DNA of 64,000 nt, taken from Deltaproteobacteria bacterium. GTDB taxonomy: Bacteria; Desulfobacterota; BSN033; UBA1163. Location: the NCBI GenBank assembly GCA_016875195.1, contig VGRY01000003.1:1-64000 (forward strand), given 5' to 3'. Shown piece by piece: positions 7,913 through 15,909 of the stretch; within the stretch, counting starts at the first letter, position 1, and every line of letters starts with the position of its first letter. A program made the position numbers and the translations under genes. The notes beneath the pieces were generated by a model. That model made no database searches. It was not told where the DNA came from and was given only the letters and a program-made list of their open reading frames with translations.

Positions 7913-9799
7913 CTAAATTAGATGGGATGGTTCTTCTCCGAGCTCTAATCGTTCCAAAGTCTCCCGGGTTGGGATCCCTTCCGCATCCCACCCTTGCTCC
8001 TTGTAATATTCATCGAGGAGGGTTTCAAATTTCTCCTTGTCGATGCACGATCCTTTTTGGTAACCATATTGCCAGGGTTCGTAGAAGCGCTCCGGAACGC
8101 GATCGTCCTTCCGGTCGAGTCCTTCCCGGATGAGGAAGAGCCGTTCCAGATTTGAAATCCTTTCCCCTGCCTCCATCAGCCTTTCCGGTGTGAATTCATA
8201 CCCTGTCACAGCAGAGACCGCTTCTGCCAATTCATTGAAGCCCAGAAGACCCGGGCTCAACCATTTGGTCACAAATCTGCAAATCCCCAGAGCATCTCCA
8301 ACCGCGCACAGTCTCTCCATCCAGATCGCCGGATAAGCCTTGCCTTCATAGGAGTCTGGATCAGAGGGGACAGGACGGCCAATGATCTTTTTGGTCGCCT
8401 CAGGAGGAAGGTCCATCTCTTCCATGGTAAAACGGCTTCTGAGATGACAGCCCCCTCCACGGGAGGCAGTGGCTGCTCCAACGGCCATGGCCTTGGTCCC
8501 CCGGGTGTCCTGATCGACGGTCATCCCCTTGATCGTTGGAATGTAACGTTCATACTCCTTTGCTTTTTCTCCAAAGAGTTTCAGGTTGGCCTTCTGCCAG
8601 CCATCCGAGAGTATTCCCCCGAATCCCTCCCGCCGGGCCATTTGATGGATCAGGGTGGTCATGGTATCGTGATCCCCCCAGCGGATGGGCATGCCTGTAA
8701 TCGATTCATCGATCAGCTCCCTTTGATAAAGTTCCATCACCCAGGCGATATATCCGGCTGTGGTCAGAATATCGAGTCCATACTGATTAGAGAGGTCCCA
8801 GCACTCTATAATCGTTACCCAATCCCCTGTTCCGCAGGAAGATCCGAAATAACCCGCTCCTCCGTATTCAGGGCCTGAACCCGTGAGGCCCTTGTGTTCC
8901 CCTGAAGGGACCCGGTGAAGATGTTTGGTGTGAACAGGACAGTTGAAGCAGGACATCTTCCCGTATTCGTACTTCTGGATAAAAACCTCCGGGTCAAACT
9001 CCTCTCCTCCTGATTCGAGCATGTTGTATTGATAATTTAATGCAGGCTCCTGTCCCTGGGTTCTGGAGATCGCGAGCCGCATCAGGGTTCCGTAAAGGGC
9101 AGTCGCTTTGTAACCCTTGGTCTGTGTGATCTGACGATACTGCTTCTCAGCCGCTTTCATTAACCGCTCGGGATTGTTAATAGGGATAGATTGTTTACCC
9201 CGGACAGCAATGGCCCAGAGATTTTTAGAACCCATCACTGTGCCCATTCCTGTTCGTCCTGCGGCGTTTCCGATGGTGCACATCACATTGGCAAAAGCGA
9301 CCAACTTCCTTCCTGCAGGGCCGATGGCCGCAACCTGTATGTCCGGATCTCCCAACTCCGCCCGGATGGCATCCAGGGTTTGAGGGAGGTTGTATTCCTT
9401 GAGGTGGCTCGCATCCCTGAATTCAATCTCTCCGTCATGGATCCAGAGATAGACCGGAGAAGGTGATCTGCCTTGAATCAGCAGATGGTCATAACCGGCA
9501 AAGCGAAGCTCAGGGCCGAAGAACCCGCCAGAGTTGGAATCCCCAAGGTTCCCTGACTCAGGTGATTTGGCGGAAATATTGAAACGCGCCGTGGCCATGC
9601 CATGGGTCCCTGTCAGGAGACCTGCTCCGAAGATAAGAGGATTGTCCGGTGAAAACGGATCCAATCCTTCTCTGACATAGTTATAGAGTAGGTACATATT
9701 AATGCCCCGTCCCCCCAAATAAAGGAGCCGGAGTTTTTCGGAAATGGGTTTAACCACCACCTTCTGAGTGGATAGATTGATGAAAGCGATTGGATTCAT
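7913..9799 (-). CDS. Aldehyde:ferredoxin oxidoreductase family tungsten enzyme, unusual cluster site
   Basis: A 628-residue AOR-superfamily protein with the N-terminal tungstopterin domain (LGGRGINMYLLY, GGFFGPELRFAGYDHLLI) and the C-terminal helical domains. AORs oxidise aldehydes to acids or run in reverse and pass electrons to ferredoxin. The canonical site C-x2-C-x3-C is C284, C287 and then Thr291 (ACC) in place of the third Cys, while the fourth ligand C507 (LGICRF) is present; His290 and His293 are adjacent. The start codon overlaps the zinc-ribbon gene, and the GGGG seven bases upstream belongs to an inserted repeat. The ferredoxin and MoaD-like genes follow. Confidence 0.85.
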   Translation of the reverse strand: MNPIAFINLSTQKVVVKPISEKLRLLYLGGRGINMYLLYNYVREGLDPFSPDNPLIFGAGLLTGTHGMATARFNISAKSPESGNLGDSNSGGFFGPELRFAGYDHLLIQGRSPSPVYLWIHDGEIEFRDASHLKEYNLPQTLDAIRAELGDPDIQVAAIGPAGRKLVAFANVMCTIGNAAGRTGMGTVMGSKNLWAIAVRGKQSIPINNPERLMKAAEKQYRQITQTKGYKATALYGTLMRLAISRTQGQEPALNYQYNMLESGGEEFDPEVFIQKYEYGKMSCFNCPVHTKHLHRVPSGEHKGLTGSGPEYGGAGYFGSSCGTGDWVTIIECWDLSNQYGLDILTTAGYIAWVMELYQRELIDESITGMPIRWGDHDTMTTLIHQMARREGFGGILSDGWQKANLKLFGEKAKEYERYIPTIKGMTVDQDTRGTKAMAVGAATASRGGGCHLRSRFTMEEMDLPPEATKKIIGRPVPSDPDSYEGKAYPAIWMERLCAVGDALGICRFVTKWLSPGLLGFNELAEAVSAVTGYEFTPERLMEAGERISNLERLFLIREGLDRKDDRVPERFYEPWQYGYQKGSCIDKEKFETLLDEYYKEQGWDAEGIPTRETLERLELGEEPSHLI

Positions 9800-10062
9800 T
9801 TCTTGACCCCGTTAGAAATAATATCCCGCTGCTCTGCAGTCGGGTTTGCCGCCCCGATAGAATTTCTAACGGGGTTGACCCCTTTCATTTTCGCTTGAAA
9901 TTCTACCCAGGACTCTGGTGCAAGGATGGTGGCTGTGGTTTCATCAAACCATTTGAGCCGCCATTTCTGCGAACAAGTTGGACACTCCACCAACTCCCGT
10001 CCGGAAGGGACTTTGAATCGGTGATGGCAGGAGCGACATCGGACTTCAACCTTCTCTTCCAT
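9796..10062 (-). CDS. Zinc-ribbon accessory protein of the AOR, with repeat-derived tail
   Basis: An 88-residue protein with one zinc ribbon, C9-x2-C12 and C27-x2-C30. AAAGGAGGAG precedes the ATG at 10062; a longer frame to 10164 runs through repeat DNA and is not credible. It overlaps the AOR start by four bases, so translation is coupled. A counterpart stands before the AOR at 24725. Both proteins run in parallel up to an EF..KMK motif, after which this one continues as GVNPVRNSIGAANPT and so on: residues 64-86 are encoded by an inserted repeat at 9807-9874. Function unknown; a role in AOR assembly or activity is inferred from the strict pairing. Confidence 0.75.
   Translation of the reverse strand: MEEKVEVRCRSCHHRFKVPSGRELVECPTCSQKWRLKWFDETTATILAPESWVEFQAKMKGVNPVRNSIGAANPTAEQRDIISNGVKK
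9807..9874. mobile_element. MITE-like element, terminal repeat CCCCGTTAGAAA, copy 1
   Basis: A 68-base element with perfect inverted ends CCCCGTTAGAAAT / ATTTCTAACGGGG. It lies inside the 3' end of the zinc-ribbon gene and ends eight bases before the AOR start codon, where it supplies GGGG as the likely ribosome site. Copies with the same ends but other interiors are at 40778-40924 and 52711-52805. Confidence 0.85.
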
Positions 10063-10079
10063 CTCTCCTCCTTTGAGAA

Positions 10080-10240
10080 TTAAGGCTACCTCTAAAAATG
10101 TCATTCCGGGGAAACCCAGAATCCAGACGTCGTCCCGACGAAAGTCGGGAACTATCTCAGCCACTGGACTCCGGTCGTTGCGACTCGAAACCGAGTTTTC
10201 ACCGGAGTGACGAATTTTGAATTATTAGAGGTTCCCTTAA
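10080..10240. repeat. Composite inverted-repeat element with nested hairpins
   Basis: Outer ends TTAAGGCTACCTCTAA and its near-inverse (14 of 16) bound 161 bases. Inside is a TGTCATTCC / GGAGTGACG palindrome, which itself holds TCCCGACGAAAGTCGGGA (perfect 7-bp stem, GAAA loop, 10133-10150) and the 21-base GTCGTTGCGAC word at 10174-10194. No gene is seen. Confidence 0.75.
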
Positions 10241-10334
10241 GCCTCAACTCATTCAATATGTTAAAGCATATCTTTAAATCTTGTTAGTTTCAAGGTGGGG
10301 CGATTTATGATTAGGCTTGGTTTATGATTAGATA

Positions 10335-10363
10335 TTGACAAAAAATGCGTTAAATGGTAGAAA
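10335..10363 (+). promoter_or_regulatory. Promoter of the TAXI-TRAP operon
   Basis: TTGACA, 17 bases, TAGAAA, ending 39 bases before the start codon of the binding-protein gene. Confidence 0.65.
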
Positions 10364-10402
10364 TTTAAAACTTAATTAATCCCAAAAAAAGGAGGTTGAC
10401 AG

Positions 10403-11386
10403 ATGAAGCGTTTGTTTATTTTAACCAGTATTGTTTTATTAACTCTCACCTTGATGATTGGCCTTTGTCAGGCTCAGGTGAAGCCGGGTTGGCCCAAATC
10501 CGTAACCATCGGGGCTGCTCCTGTCGGCGGCGTCTATTTCGTATGGATGGGAGGGTTCGCAAAACTCCTCCATGATAAGGTGGGAGTGCCGGCCAATGTT
10601 GAGACAACCGGAGGCCCGGTTCATAACACCCAGTTGGTCGATGCCAAACAGCTCGATTTCGGAGGAGTGACCGCGGCTCCAGTCTGGGAAGGATGGACCG
10701 GTGAGGGCTGGGCCAAAGGGAAAAAACATCAGAACACCCGAGTGATCTTCCCCATGTACGCCACCTATTTTCAGATGTATGCCCTGAAAAAAACCGGGAT
10801 TAAAACGATCCACGATCTTAACGGGAAAAGCATAGGGGTTGGTCCGGTCGGGGGAACACCAGCCACTTACTGGCCTAAAATTCTGGAAGGCGCCGGGGTG
10901 AAACCCGGTCGAATTGTCAATGCTGGATCAGCAGATCTTAACTCACAGCTCAAGGACGGGATGCTCGATGCCAATGGCCAGTCCTTAGGACTTCCCTGGG
11001 GACTCATCAACGAGGTCGAGACGACCCACGATGTTAATGTTATCGGTGTCCCAAAAGCCGATGCCGAAAAATTCATTGCCAAATATCCACTCTTTGCCCC
11101 GGGCACGATTCCAAAGGGATACTATAAGAGCAACAAGGATTATGATGTGGAAACGATTACCGTCTGGAACTTTATGATCGCCCATAAAGATGTTCCCGGC
11201 GATTTTGTTTACGAGGTGGTCAAGAAGACCTTTGAAAACGTAGACATCCTGATTGCTACTCATGCATCGGCAAAAGAGACAAAACCGGAGCCCATCGTCT
11301 TCAGTCCAACTCCTCTTCATCCCGGTGCAATCCGATATTACAGAGAGAAAGGCATCAAGATTCCGGATAAATTGATCCCTCAATAA
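10403..11386 (+). CDS. TAXI-family TRAP transporter solute-binding protein
   Basis: A 327-residue periplasmic binding protein. Residues 1-25 form a signal peptide ending at the QAQ site; the mature part carries the TAXI-type fold, with GAAPVGGVYFVWMGGFA near the start and the GKSIGVGPVGGTPATYW ligand-pocket region. It presents a carboxylate-type substrate to the fused membrane protein encoded at 11729. AAAGGAGG sits upstream of the ATG. A terminator lies between this gene and the permease, a common way to make more binding protein than permease. Substrate unknown; the dehydrogenase at 13776 suggests a hydroxy-dicarboxylate. Confidence 0.92.
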   Translation: MKRLFILTSIVLLTLTLMIGLCQAQVKPGWPKSVTIGAAPVGGVYFVWMGGFAKLLHDKVGVPANVETTGGPVHNTQLVDAKQLDFGGVTAAPVWEGWTGEGWAKGKKHQNTRVIFPMYATYFQMYALKKTGIKTIHDLNGKSIGVGPVGGTPATYWPKILEGAGVKPGRIVNAGSADLNSQLKDGMLDANGQSLGLPWGLINEVETTHDVNVIGVPKADAEKFIAKYPLFAPGTIPKGYYKSNKDYDVETITVWNFMIAHKDVPGDFVYEVVKKTFENVDILIATHASAKETKPEPIVFSPTPLHPGAIRYYREKGIKIPDKLIPQ

Positions 11387-11423
11387 GAGACGATGAGTGA
11401 CCTTAAAATTCATTAAATCAAGC

Positions 11424-11469
11424 AAAAATGCGGATGAGTCATGGCTCGCATGGCCATCCGCATTTTTTT
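11424..11469 (+). terminator. Intrinsic terminator after the TAXI gene
   Basis: AAAAATGCGGATG pairs with CATCCGCATTTTT around a short loop and runs into seven T. It lies between binding-protein and permease genes and probably acts as a partial terminator. Confidence 0.85.
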
Positions 11470-11529
11470 AAGACCTTGTGATCCCGTGTGAAAGTGAAAA
11501 AGCCTTTGGTGAAGTGCTCCCTATCATTA

Positions 11530-11696
11530 AGAGACTGTGTCGTACTTAGCCATTCGCCCTTCGATCCCGCCTGAGCGGGACTCAGGTCGCTTCGACTCGC
11601 AACCGAGACGAACGGCTAAGTTATTGATCTTTAACATGTCACAGTCCGTTCGTGGTGAGGCTCTCGAACCATGAACGGAATTATGACACAGCCTCT
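11530..11696. repeat. MITE-like element with AGAG(A/G)CTGTGTC ends
   Basis: Ends AGAGACTGTGTCGTA and the inverse of AGAGGCTGTGTCATA bound 167 bases between the TAXI and TRAP genes. Nested inside are TCCCGCCTGAGCGGGA and, at 11586-11606, a diverged copy (three changes) of the 21-base GTCG..CGAC word. No gene is seen. Confidence 0.75.
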
Positions 11697-11728
11697 AAAG
11701 GGAAGCGGGAGAAAGGAGAAGGGGGAAG

Positions 11729-13666
11729 ATGGCGGAAGAAAAAGTGGTTGACATAAAAGAGGTCGAAAAGAAACTCGATGAGATGCATATCAAGGATATC
11801 GAGGTTTCGGGGGGGAGGGAACTCACAGGCATTCTTTCCAAGGCGGTCTTTGTGATCGGCCTGGCCATGTCCATCTTCCATATCTATGTCCTGACCATTC
11901 GGGCCATCGATCCCTGGTACTTCCGAACCATGCATGTCGTGTTCGCGGGCGTCCTCGTTTTTGCATTGGTTCCAGGATGGAAAAAATCGCCAAATGATAG
12001 GATGCATTGGGTGGATTATCTTTTCGTCCTGTTAATCGTCGCCCCTGCCATCTATATCTTCAGCGTGTTCGATGAATGGATCTATCGGGTCGGCGTCGTT
12101 CCGAATCAATGGGACTTTTTCTTTTCAGTCCTCTTTGTCATCGCTGTCTGGGAAATGGCCAGAAGGGCCACCGGCTGGCCTTTAGCCATTTTATCCGGCC
12201 TTTTTATCCTCTACGGGTATTTCGGAAATTATATGCCCGGCCTCTTCTACCACAAGGGATATTCCTGGCCCAGGATGATAACTTTTCTCTTCAGTCTTGA
12301 TGGAATCTTAAGCCTTCCCATCCTTGCCTCCGCCCATTATATCTTTATCTTCGTCTTATTCGGCGCCTTTATCGAAGCCTCCGGAGCAGGGAGGTTTTTT
12401 GTCGACCTGGCTCGATGCGCCACAGGGCGTCTCAGAGGAGGACCGGGCAAGGTCTCCATCGTTTCAAGCGCTTTCATCGGAACCGCCTCGGGATCGTCCG
12501 TCGCCAATGTCGTGGTGGATGGGGTCTTCAATATTCCGATGATGAAGCATGCGGGATTTAAACCCCATATTGCAGGCGCGATTGAATCGATGAACTCTGC
12601 CGGAGGACAGATCGTTCCACCGGTCATGGGAGCTGGTGCCTTTCTCATGGCAGAGATTCTGGGAATCCCTTATGCAAAAGTGGCTCTGGCAGCAGTCATC
12701 CCCGCAGCGCTATACTATTTTGCCGCTTACTGGATGATCGACTTCTATTCCGCCTCGGCTGGATTATGGGGAATGAAAAAGGAAGAGCTCCCTGTCTTTC
12801 GGAGGATTATGGTTGACAAAGGATACCTTCTTATTCCCCTTGTTGTTCTGGGCGTTTCTCTGATGGTTTTAATGTATTCTCCCTACCGCTCTGCGCTGTA
12901 CGCGATCATTTCTCTTATTATCGTCAGCTGGATTCGCAAAGGGGATCGATTAGGATTTAAAAGAATCATTGAGACCCTGGCCAAAGGGGCAAGGACCTCT
13001 ATAGAAATTGCAGCCACCTGCGCGGCAGCCGGAATTATCGTCGGTGTCCTGACGCAAACCGGCCTGGGAATGAAATTTGCAATGATCATCATCGAATACT
13101 CAGGCGGAAGCCTCATCCTCGCCCTCGTCTTTTCGATGATCATCGCCATCATCCTCGGAATGGGAATGCCTACCACTGCGGCTTATGCTATCTCAGCTTC
13201 AGTTCTGGCTCCTGCTTTGATTCAACTCAAAGTACCTCCCATCGCCGCCCACCTCTTTATCTTTTACTTCGCCTGTCTCTCAGCATTAACGCCGCCCGTA
13301 GCCTTAGCCGCTTTTGCCGCCGCCGCCATTGCCAATGCAAGGACATGGGACGTAGGATGGCAGTCGATGCGTTTCGCCATTGCAGGATTTATCATCCCTT
13401 ATATGTTCATCTATGGGCCTGCCATGGTCCTGATCGGCAATGCAACTGAAATTACCCTGGCCATCATCACAGGTCTGGTCGGAACCATGGCTCTGGCCGC
13501 CGCAGTGCAAGGATGGTTATTGAAAAGGGCTACGCTCATCGAGAGAGGCATTCTCCTGGTGGCTGCGCTCACCCTGATCAAGCCAGGATGGACTACAGAC
13601 TTAATCGGTTTGGGGTTGCTTGTCCTTGTCGCAGTGATTCAATTTTTGAAAAAGAAAGAGGAATAG
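11729..13666 (+). CDS. TRAP transporter fused permease (DctQM type)
   Basis: A 645-residue inner-membrane protein. After a soluble start of about 45 residues come four DctQ-like helices, then the large DctM-like part with the conserved GTASGSSVANV segment (about residues 250-262), SAGGQIVPPVMGAGAF and GMGMPTTAAYA. It moves the substrate delivered by the TAXI protein, driven by a sodium or proton gradient. AGAAAGGAG lies upstream. The dehydrogenase gene follows after about 110 bases with a hairpin between them. Confidence 0.93.
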   Translation: MAEEKVVDIKEVEKKLDEMHIKDIEVSGGRELTGILSKAVFVIGLAMSIFHIYVLTIRAIDPWYFRTMHVVFAGVLVFALVPGWKKSPNDRMHWVDYLFVLLIVAPAIYIFSVFDEWIYRVGVVPNQWDFFFSVLFVIAVWEMARRATGWPLAILSGLFILYGYFGNYMPGLFYHKGYSWPRMITFLFSLDGILSLPILASAHYIFIFVLFGAFIEASGAGRFFVDLARCATGRLRGGPGKVSIVSSAFIGTASGSSVANVVVDGVFNIPMMKHAGFKPHIAGAIESMNSAGGQIVPPVMGAGAFLMAEILGIPYAKVALAAVIPAALYYFAAYWMIDFYSASAGLWGMKKEELPVFRRIMVDKGYLLIPLVVLGVSLMVLMYSPYRSALYAIISLIIVSWIRKGDRLGFKRIIETLAKGARTSIEIAATCAAAGIIVGVLTQTGLGMKFAMIIIEYSGGSLILALVFSMIIAIILGMGMPTTAAYAISASVLAPALIQLKVPPIAAHLFIFYFACLSALTPPVALAAFAAAAIANARTWDVGWQSMRFAIAGFIIPYMFIYGPAMVLIGNATEITLAIITGLVGTMALAAAVQGWLLKRATLIERGILLVAALTLIKPGWTTDLIGLGLLVLVAVIQFLKKKEE

Positions 13667-13682
13667 TAGTTTCTTGAATGGG

Positions 13683-13730
13683 AAAATTAGCCGTTCATCC
13701 TGATGGCATCGAAGGGTGAACGGCTAATTT
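13683..13730. terminator. Hairpin after the TRAP permease gene
   Basis: AAAATTAGCCGTTCA and TGAACGGCTAATTT pair over 14 bases. The short T-run at the right end could terminate transcription, but only weakly. Confidence 0.5.
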
Positions 13731-13775
13731 ATGGGGATTATCGTTTGTATTTGGTTAGAGCGGAAGAATTGAAAA

Positions 13776-14852
13776 ATGAAAAAAACTCATCACATTGCTA
13801 TCATCCCTGGGGATGGAATCGGTAAAGAGGTCGTTTCGGAAGGGGTCAAGTGCTTGAACGCCCTCTCGGCAATATTTGAACCCATGCAATTCGAATTTCA
13901 ATCTTTTTCCTGGGGAAGTGATTACTTCCTTCAACATGGGATGATGATGCCCGAGAATGGTTTGGAAATCTTAAAAGGATTCGATGCCATCTATTTAGGC
14001 GCAGTGGGTGATCCCCGGATCCCTGATGATGTCACCCTCCATGGACTCCTCCTCCCCATCAAATTCGGGTTTGACCTCTACGTGGGCCTCCGGCCCGTCT
14101 ACCTGTTCCCGGGGGTGGACTGCCCATTAGCCCATATCTCCGGAGGAGAGATTGACATTGTTGTCATCAGGGAGAATACGGAAGGCGAGTATTCGAATGC
14201 AGGAGGGATCGTCGGCATCGGAGAAAGTGAGCTTGCAATCCAGAGTGGCCTCTTCACCCGCAAAGGAATCGAAAGGATCATCACCTTTGCCTTCAACTAC
14301 GCAAGGCAGAAGGGCAGGAAGAAGGTCACCTCTGCCACCAAGTCGAATGCCCAGCGATACGGAATGGTTCTCTGGGACAAAATCTTTAAAGAGGTGGCAT
14401 CGAGATATCCTGAAATCCGAACCGAATCGAAACTGATCGACGCCGCCTGCATGGATGTGGTTCGGAATCCGAAGGGATATGATGTGATCGTTGCCTCCAA
14501 CCTTTTTGCAGACATTCTTTCAGATCTCACCGCCTCCGTGACAGGAGGCATGGGGTTGGCCCCCGGAGCAAGTTTTAACCCGAAGGATAAGACCTATCCC
14601 GGATTTTTCGATCCGGTTCATGGATCTGCTCCGGATATCGCTGGCAAGGGCGTGGCCAATCCCATCGCAGCGATTCTCACAGCCAAATTGATGTTAGACT
14701 ATTTAGGAGAAACAGAGGCGGGTGAACTCCTTTACCGAGCAGTCAGTCAGAATCTGGCTGAAAAAAAGGTGAGAACCATCGATTTGGGGGGACTTTCTAA
14801 GACGAATGAGGTGGGAGACGATATCGTCAGAATACTCCGCTCATCCAAATGA
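13776..14852 (+). CDS. Tartrate/D-malate-type NAD-dependent decarboxylating dehydrogenase
   Basis: A 358-residue enzyme of the isocitrate/isopropylmalate dehydrogenase superfamily. Visible are IIPGDGIGKEVV at the N-terminus, the substrate-site segment VIRENTEGEYS, the catalytic TKSNAQRYGMVLW lysine region, the metal-binding aspartates around NLFADILSDL and the HGSAPDIAGKG cofactor motif. WGSDYFLQHGMMMPENG is typical of the tartrate/D-malate (TtuC/DmlA) branch rather than LeuB. It would oxidise and decarboxylate a 2-hydroxy-diacid in the cytosol, fitting the carboxylate transporter upstream. It converges with iclR one base after its stop. Confidence 0.82.
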   Translation: MKKTHHIAIIPGDGIGKEVVSEGVKCLNALSAIFEPMQFEFQSFSWGSDYFLQHGMMMPENGLEILKGFDAIYLGAVGDPRIPDDVTLHGLLLPIKFGFDLYVGLRPVYLFPGVDCPLAHISGGEIDIVVIRENTEGEYSNAGGIVGIGESELAIQSGLFTRKGIERIITFAFNYARQKGRKKVTSATKSNAQRYGMVLWDKIFKEVASRYPEIRTESKLIDAACMDVVRNPKGYDVIVASNLFADILSDLTASVTGGMGLAPGASFNPKDKTYPGFFDPVHGSAPDIAGKGVANPIAAILTAKLMLDYLGETEAGELLYRAVSQNLAEKKVRTIDLGGLSKTNEVGDDIVRILRSSK

Positions 14853-14853
14853 C

Positions 14854-15624
14854 CTATTTCAACCGACCTTCCAAGGCACGACCGATCTCACGACCAGTTT
14901 TTTGAATCTCCAGAATCACCGTTTCCACCTTCTGGTCATTGAGGCTTGAAGTAAACCCGACCGCCCAGATCGCAGCAGGAGGTAGGGGAGACAATCGAAT
15001 AGGCACGGCAATCGCCCTGACGCCAAGAAGATACTCCTCATCGTCAATGGCATATCCCCTCTCCTTCGCTTCTGACACTTCTTTTAAAAAGGCCTTTGGA
15101 TCTGTCACCGACTTAGAAGTAAACTTCATCAACCCCACCTTCTGAATGATTTCCCTTACCTTCTTCTCATCGAGCTGGCTGAGAAAAACCTTTCCGGTGG
15201 CACCTGCAAGAAGCGGGAGTCTGGTCCCCGGCGGAGAAGTAATTTTCATCTCGTTATGCGACTCGACCACATCCAGGATAGTGATATGATCCCCATTCAT
15301 GATGCCGAGGAAAATCGTCTCCCCGACTTTTTCCATCAATCTTTCCATTGGGGTTCTTGCGACCTCTCTCCACTCGATTCTTCCATAATTCTTTCTCCCG
15401 ATCTCTATCAAGGTATACCCAAGGTTATACCTCTTATCCACAGGGTCACGAACCAGAACTCCTAACTCCTCCAGGGAGTTGGTGATTCCGTGTACCGTGC
15501 TTTTGCCTATTTTTAACTGTTTTGCCAGTTCACTCACCCCTACTCCGGATGAGGAATCGGCAATCGCATGGAGGATCTTAAAGGCCTTTTGGACCGATGG
15601 GGCAGAATAGGTACTCTTTTTCAT
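14854..15624 (-). CDS. IclR-family transcriptional regulator
   Basis: About 256 residues: an N-terminal winged helix (GVSELAKQLKIGKSTVHGITNSL) followed by the IclR effector domain. An in-frame ATG exists at 15699, but the ATG at 15624 gives the usual family length and leaves the dyad GTTCACCATATTGAAC immediately upstream, as expected of an autoregulatory operator. The gene converges on the dehydrogenase at 13776 and diverges from the NrfD operon, and may control either or both. See the operator entries at 15627, 15870, 27012 and 27121. Confidence 0.9.
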   Translation of the reverse strand: MKKSTYSAPSVQKAFKILHAIADSSSGVGVSELAKQLKIGKSTVHGITNSLEELGVLVRDPVDKRYNLGYTLIEIGRKNYGRIEWREVARTPMERLMEKVGETIFLGIMNGDHITILDVVESHNEMKITSPPGTRLPLLAGATGKVFLSQLDEKKVREIIQKVGLMKFTSKSVTDPKAFLKEVSEAKERGYAIDDEEYLLGVRAIAVPIRLSPLPPAAIWAVGFTSSLNDQKVETVILEIQKTGREIGRALEGRLK

Positions 15625-15626
15625 CC

Positions 15627-15642
15627 GTTCACCATATTGAAC
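15627..15642. promoter_or_regulatory. Candidate IclR operator at its own gene
   Basis: GTTCACCATATTGAAC, an imperfect 6-4-6 dyad three bases upstream of the preferred iclR start. It matches the perfect GTTCACAATAGTGAAC at 27121 in 13 of 16 positions or better by eye. Confidence 0.5.
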
Positions 15643-15825
15643 CAACGTTAATGGTATCAGAACCCGGTAAACTTTGTCAATAGGCTCCTTATGATTCATT
15701 CAAACCTTACGAATCAGACCCTGAAATAAGTTAAGGGTGGCCTGAAAATAGGCCATTTTGTTATGCTGAACTTGGCTCAGCATCTCATATTGACCGTGGA
15801 TCATCGGCCTTTTTATTAATAAATC

Positions 15826-15853
15826 TTGACAAGATGGACGTATATGCTATGAT
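15826..15853 (+). promoter_or_regulatory. Promoter of the NrfD-ferredoxin operon
   Basis: TTGACA, 16 bases, TATGAT: near-consensus, 57 bases before the NrfD-like start. Confidence 0.75.
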
Positions 15854-15869
15854 TAGCCTAATTCGGGTT

Positions 15870-15885
15870 GTTCATTATAAAGAAC
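15870..15885. promoter_or_regulatory. Candidate IclR operator downstream of the NrfD promoter
   Basis: GTTCATTATAAAGAAC lies just past the expected transcription start, where a bound repressor would block. It is a weaker version of the dyads at 15627, 27012 and 27121. Confidence 0.4.
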
Positions 15886-15909
15886 CCTTTTGGTCAGGAG
15901 AACTTGAGC

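Noticed and set aside
10063..10164. N-terminal extension of the zinc-ribbon protein
   Set aside because: The added residues are translated from an inverted-repeat element, and a strong ribosome site marks the later ATG.
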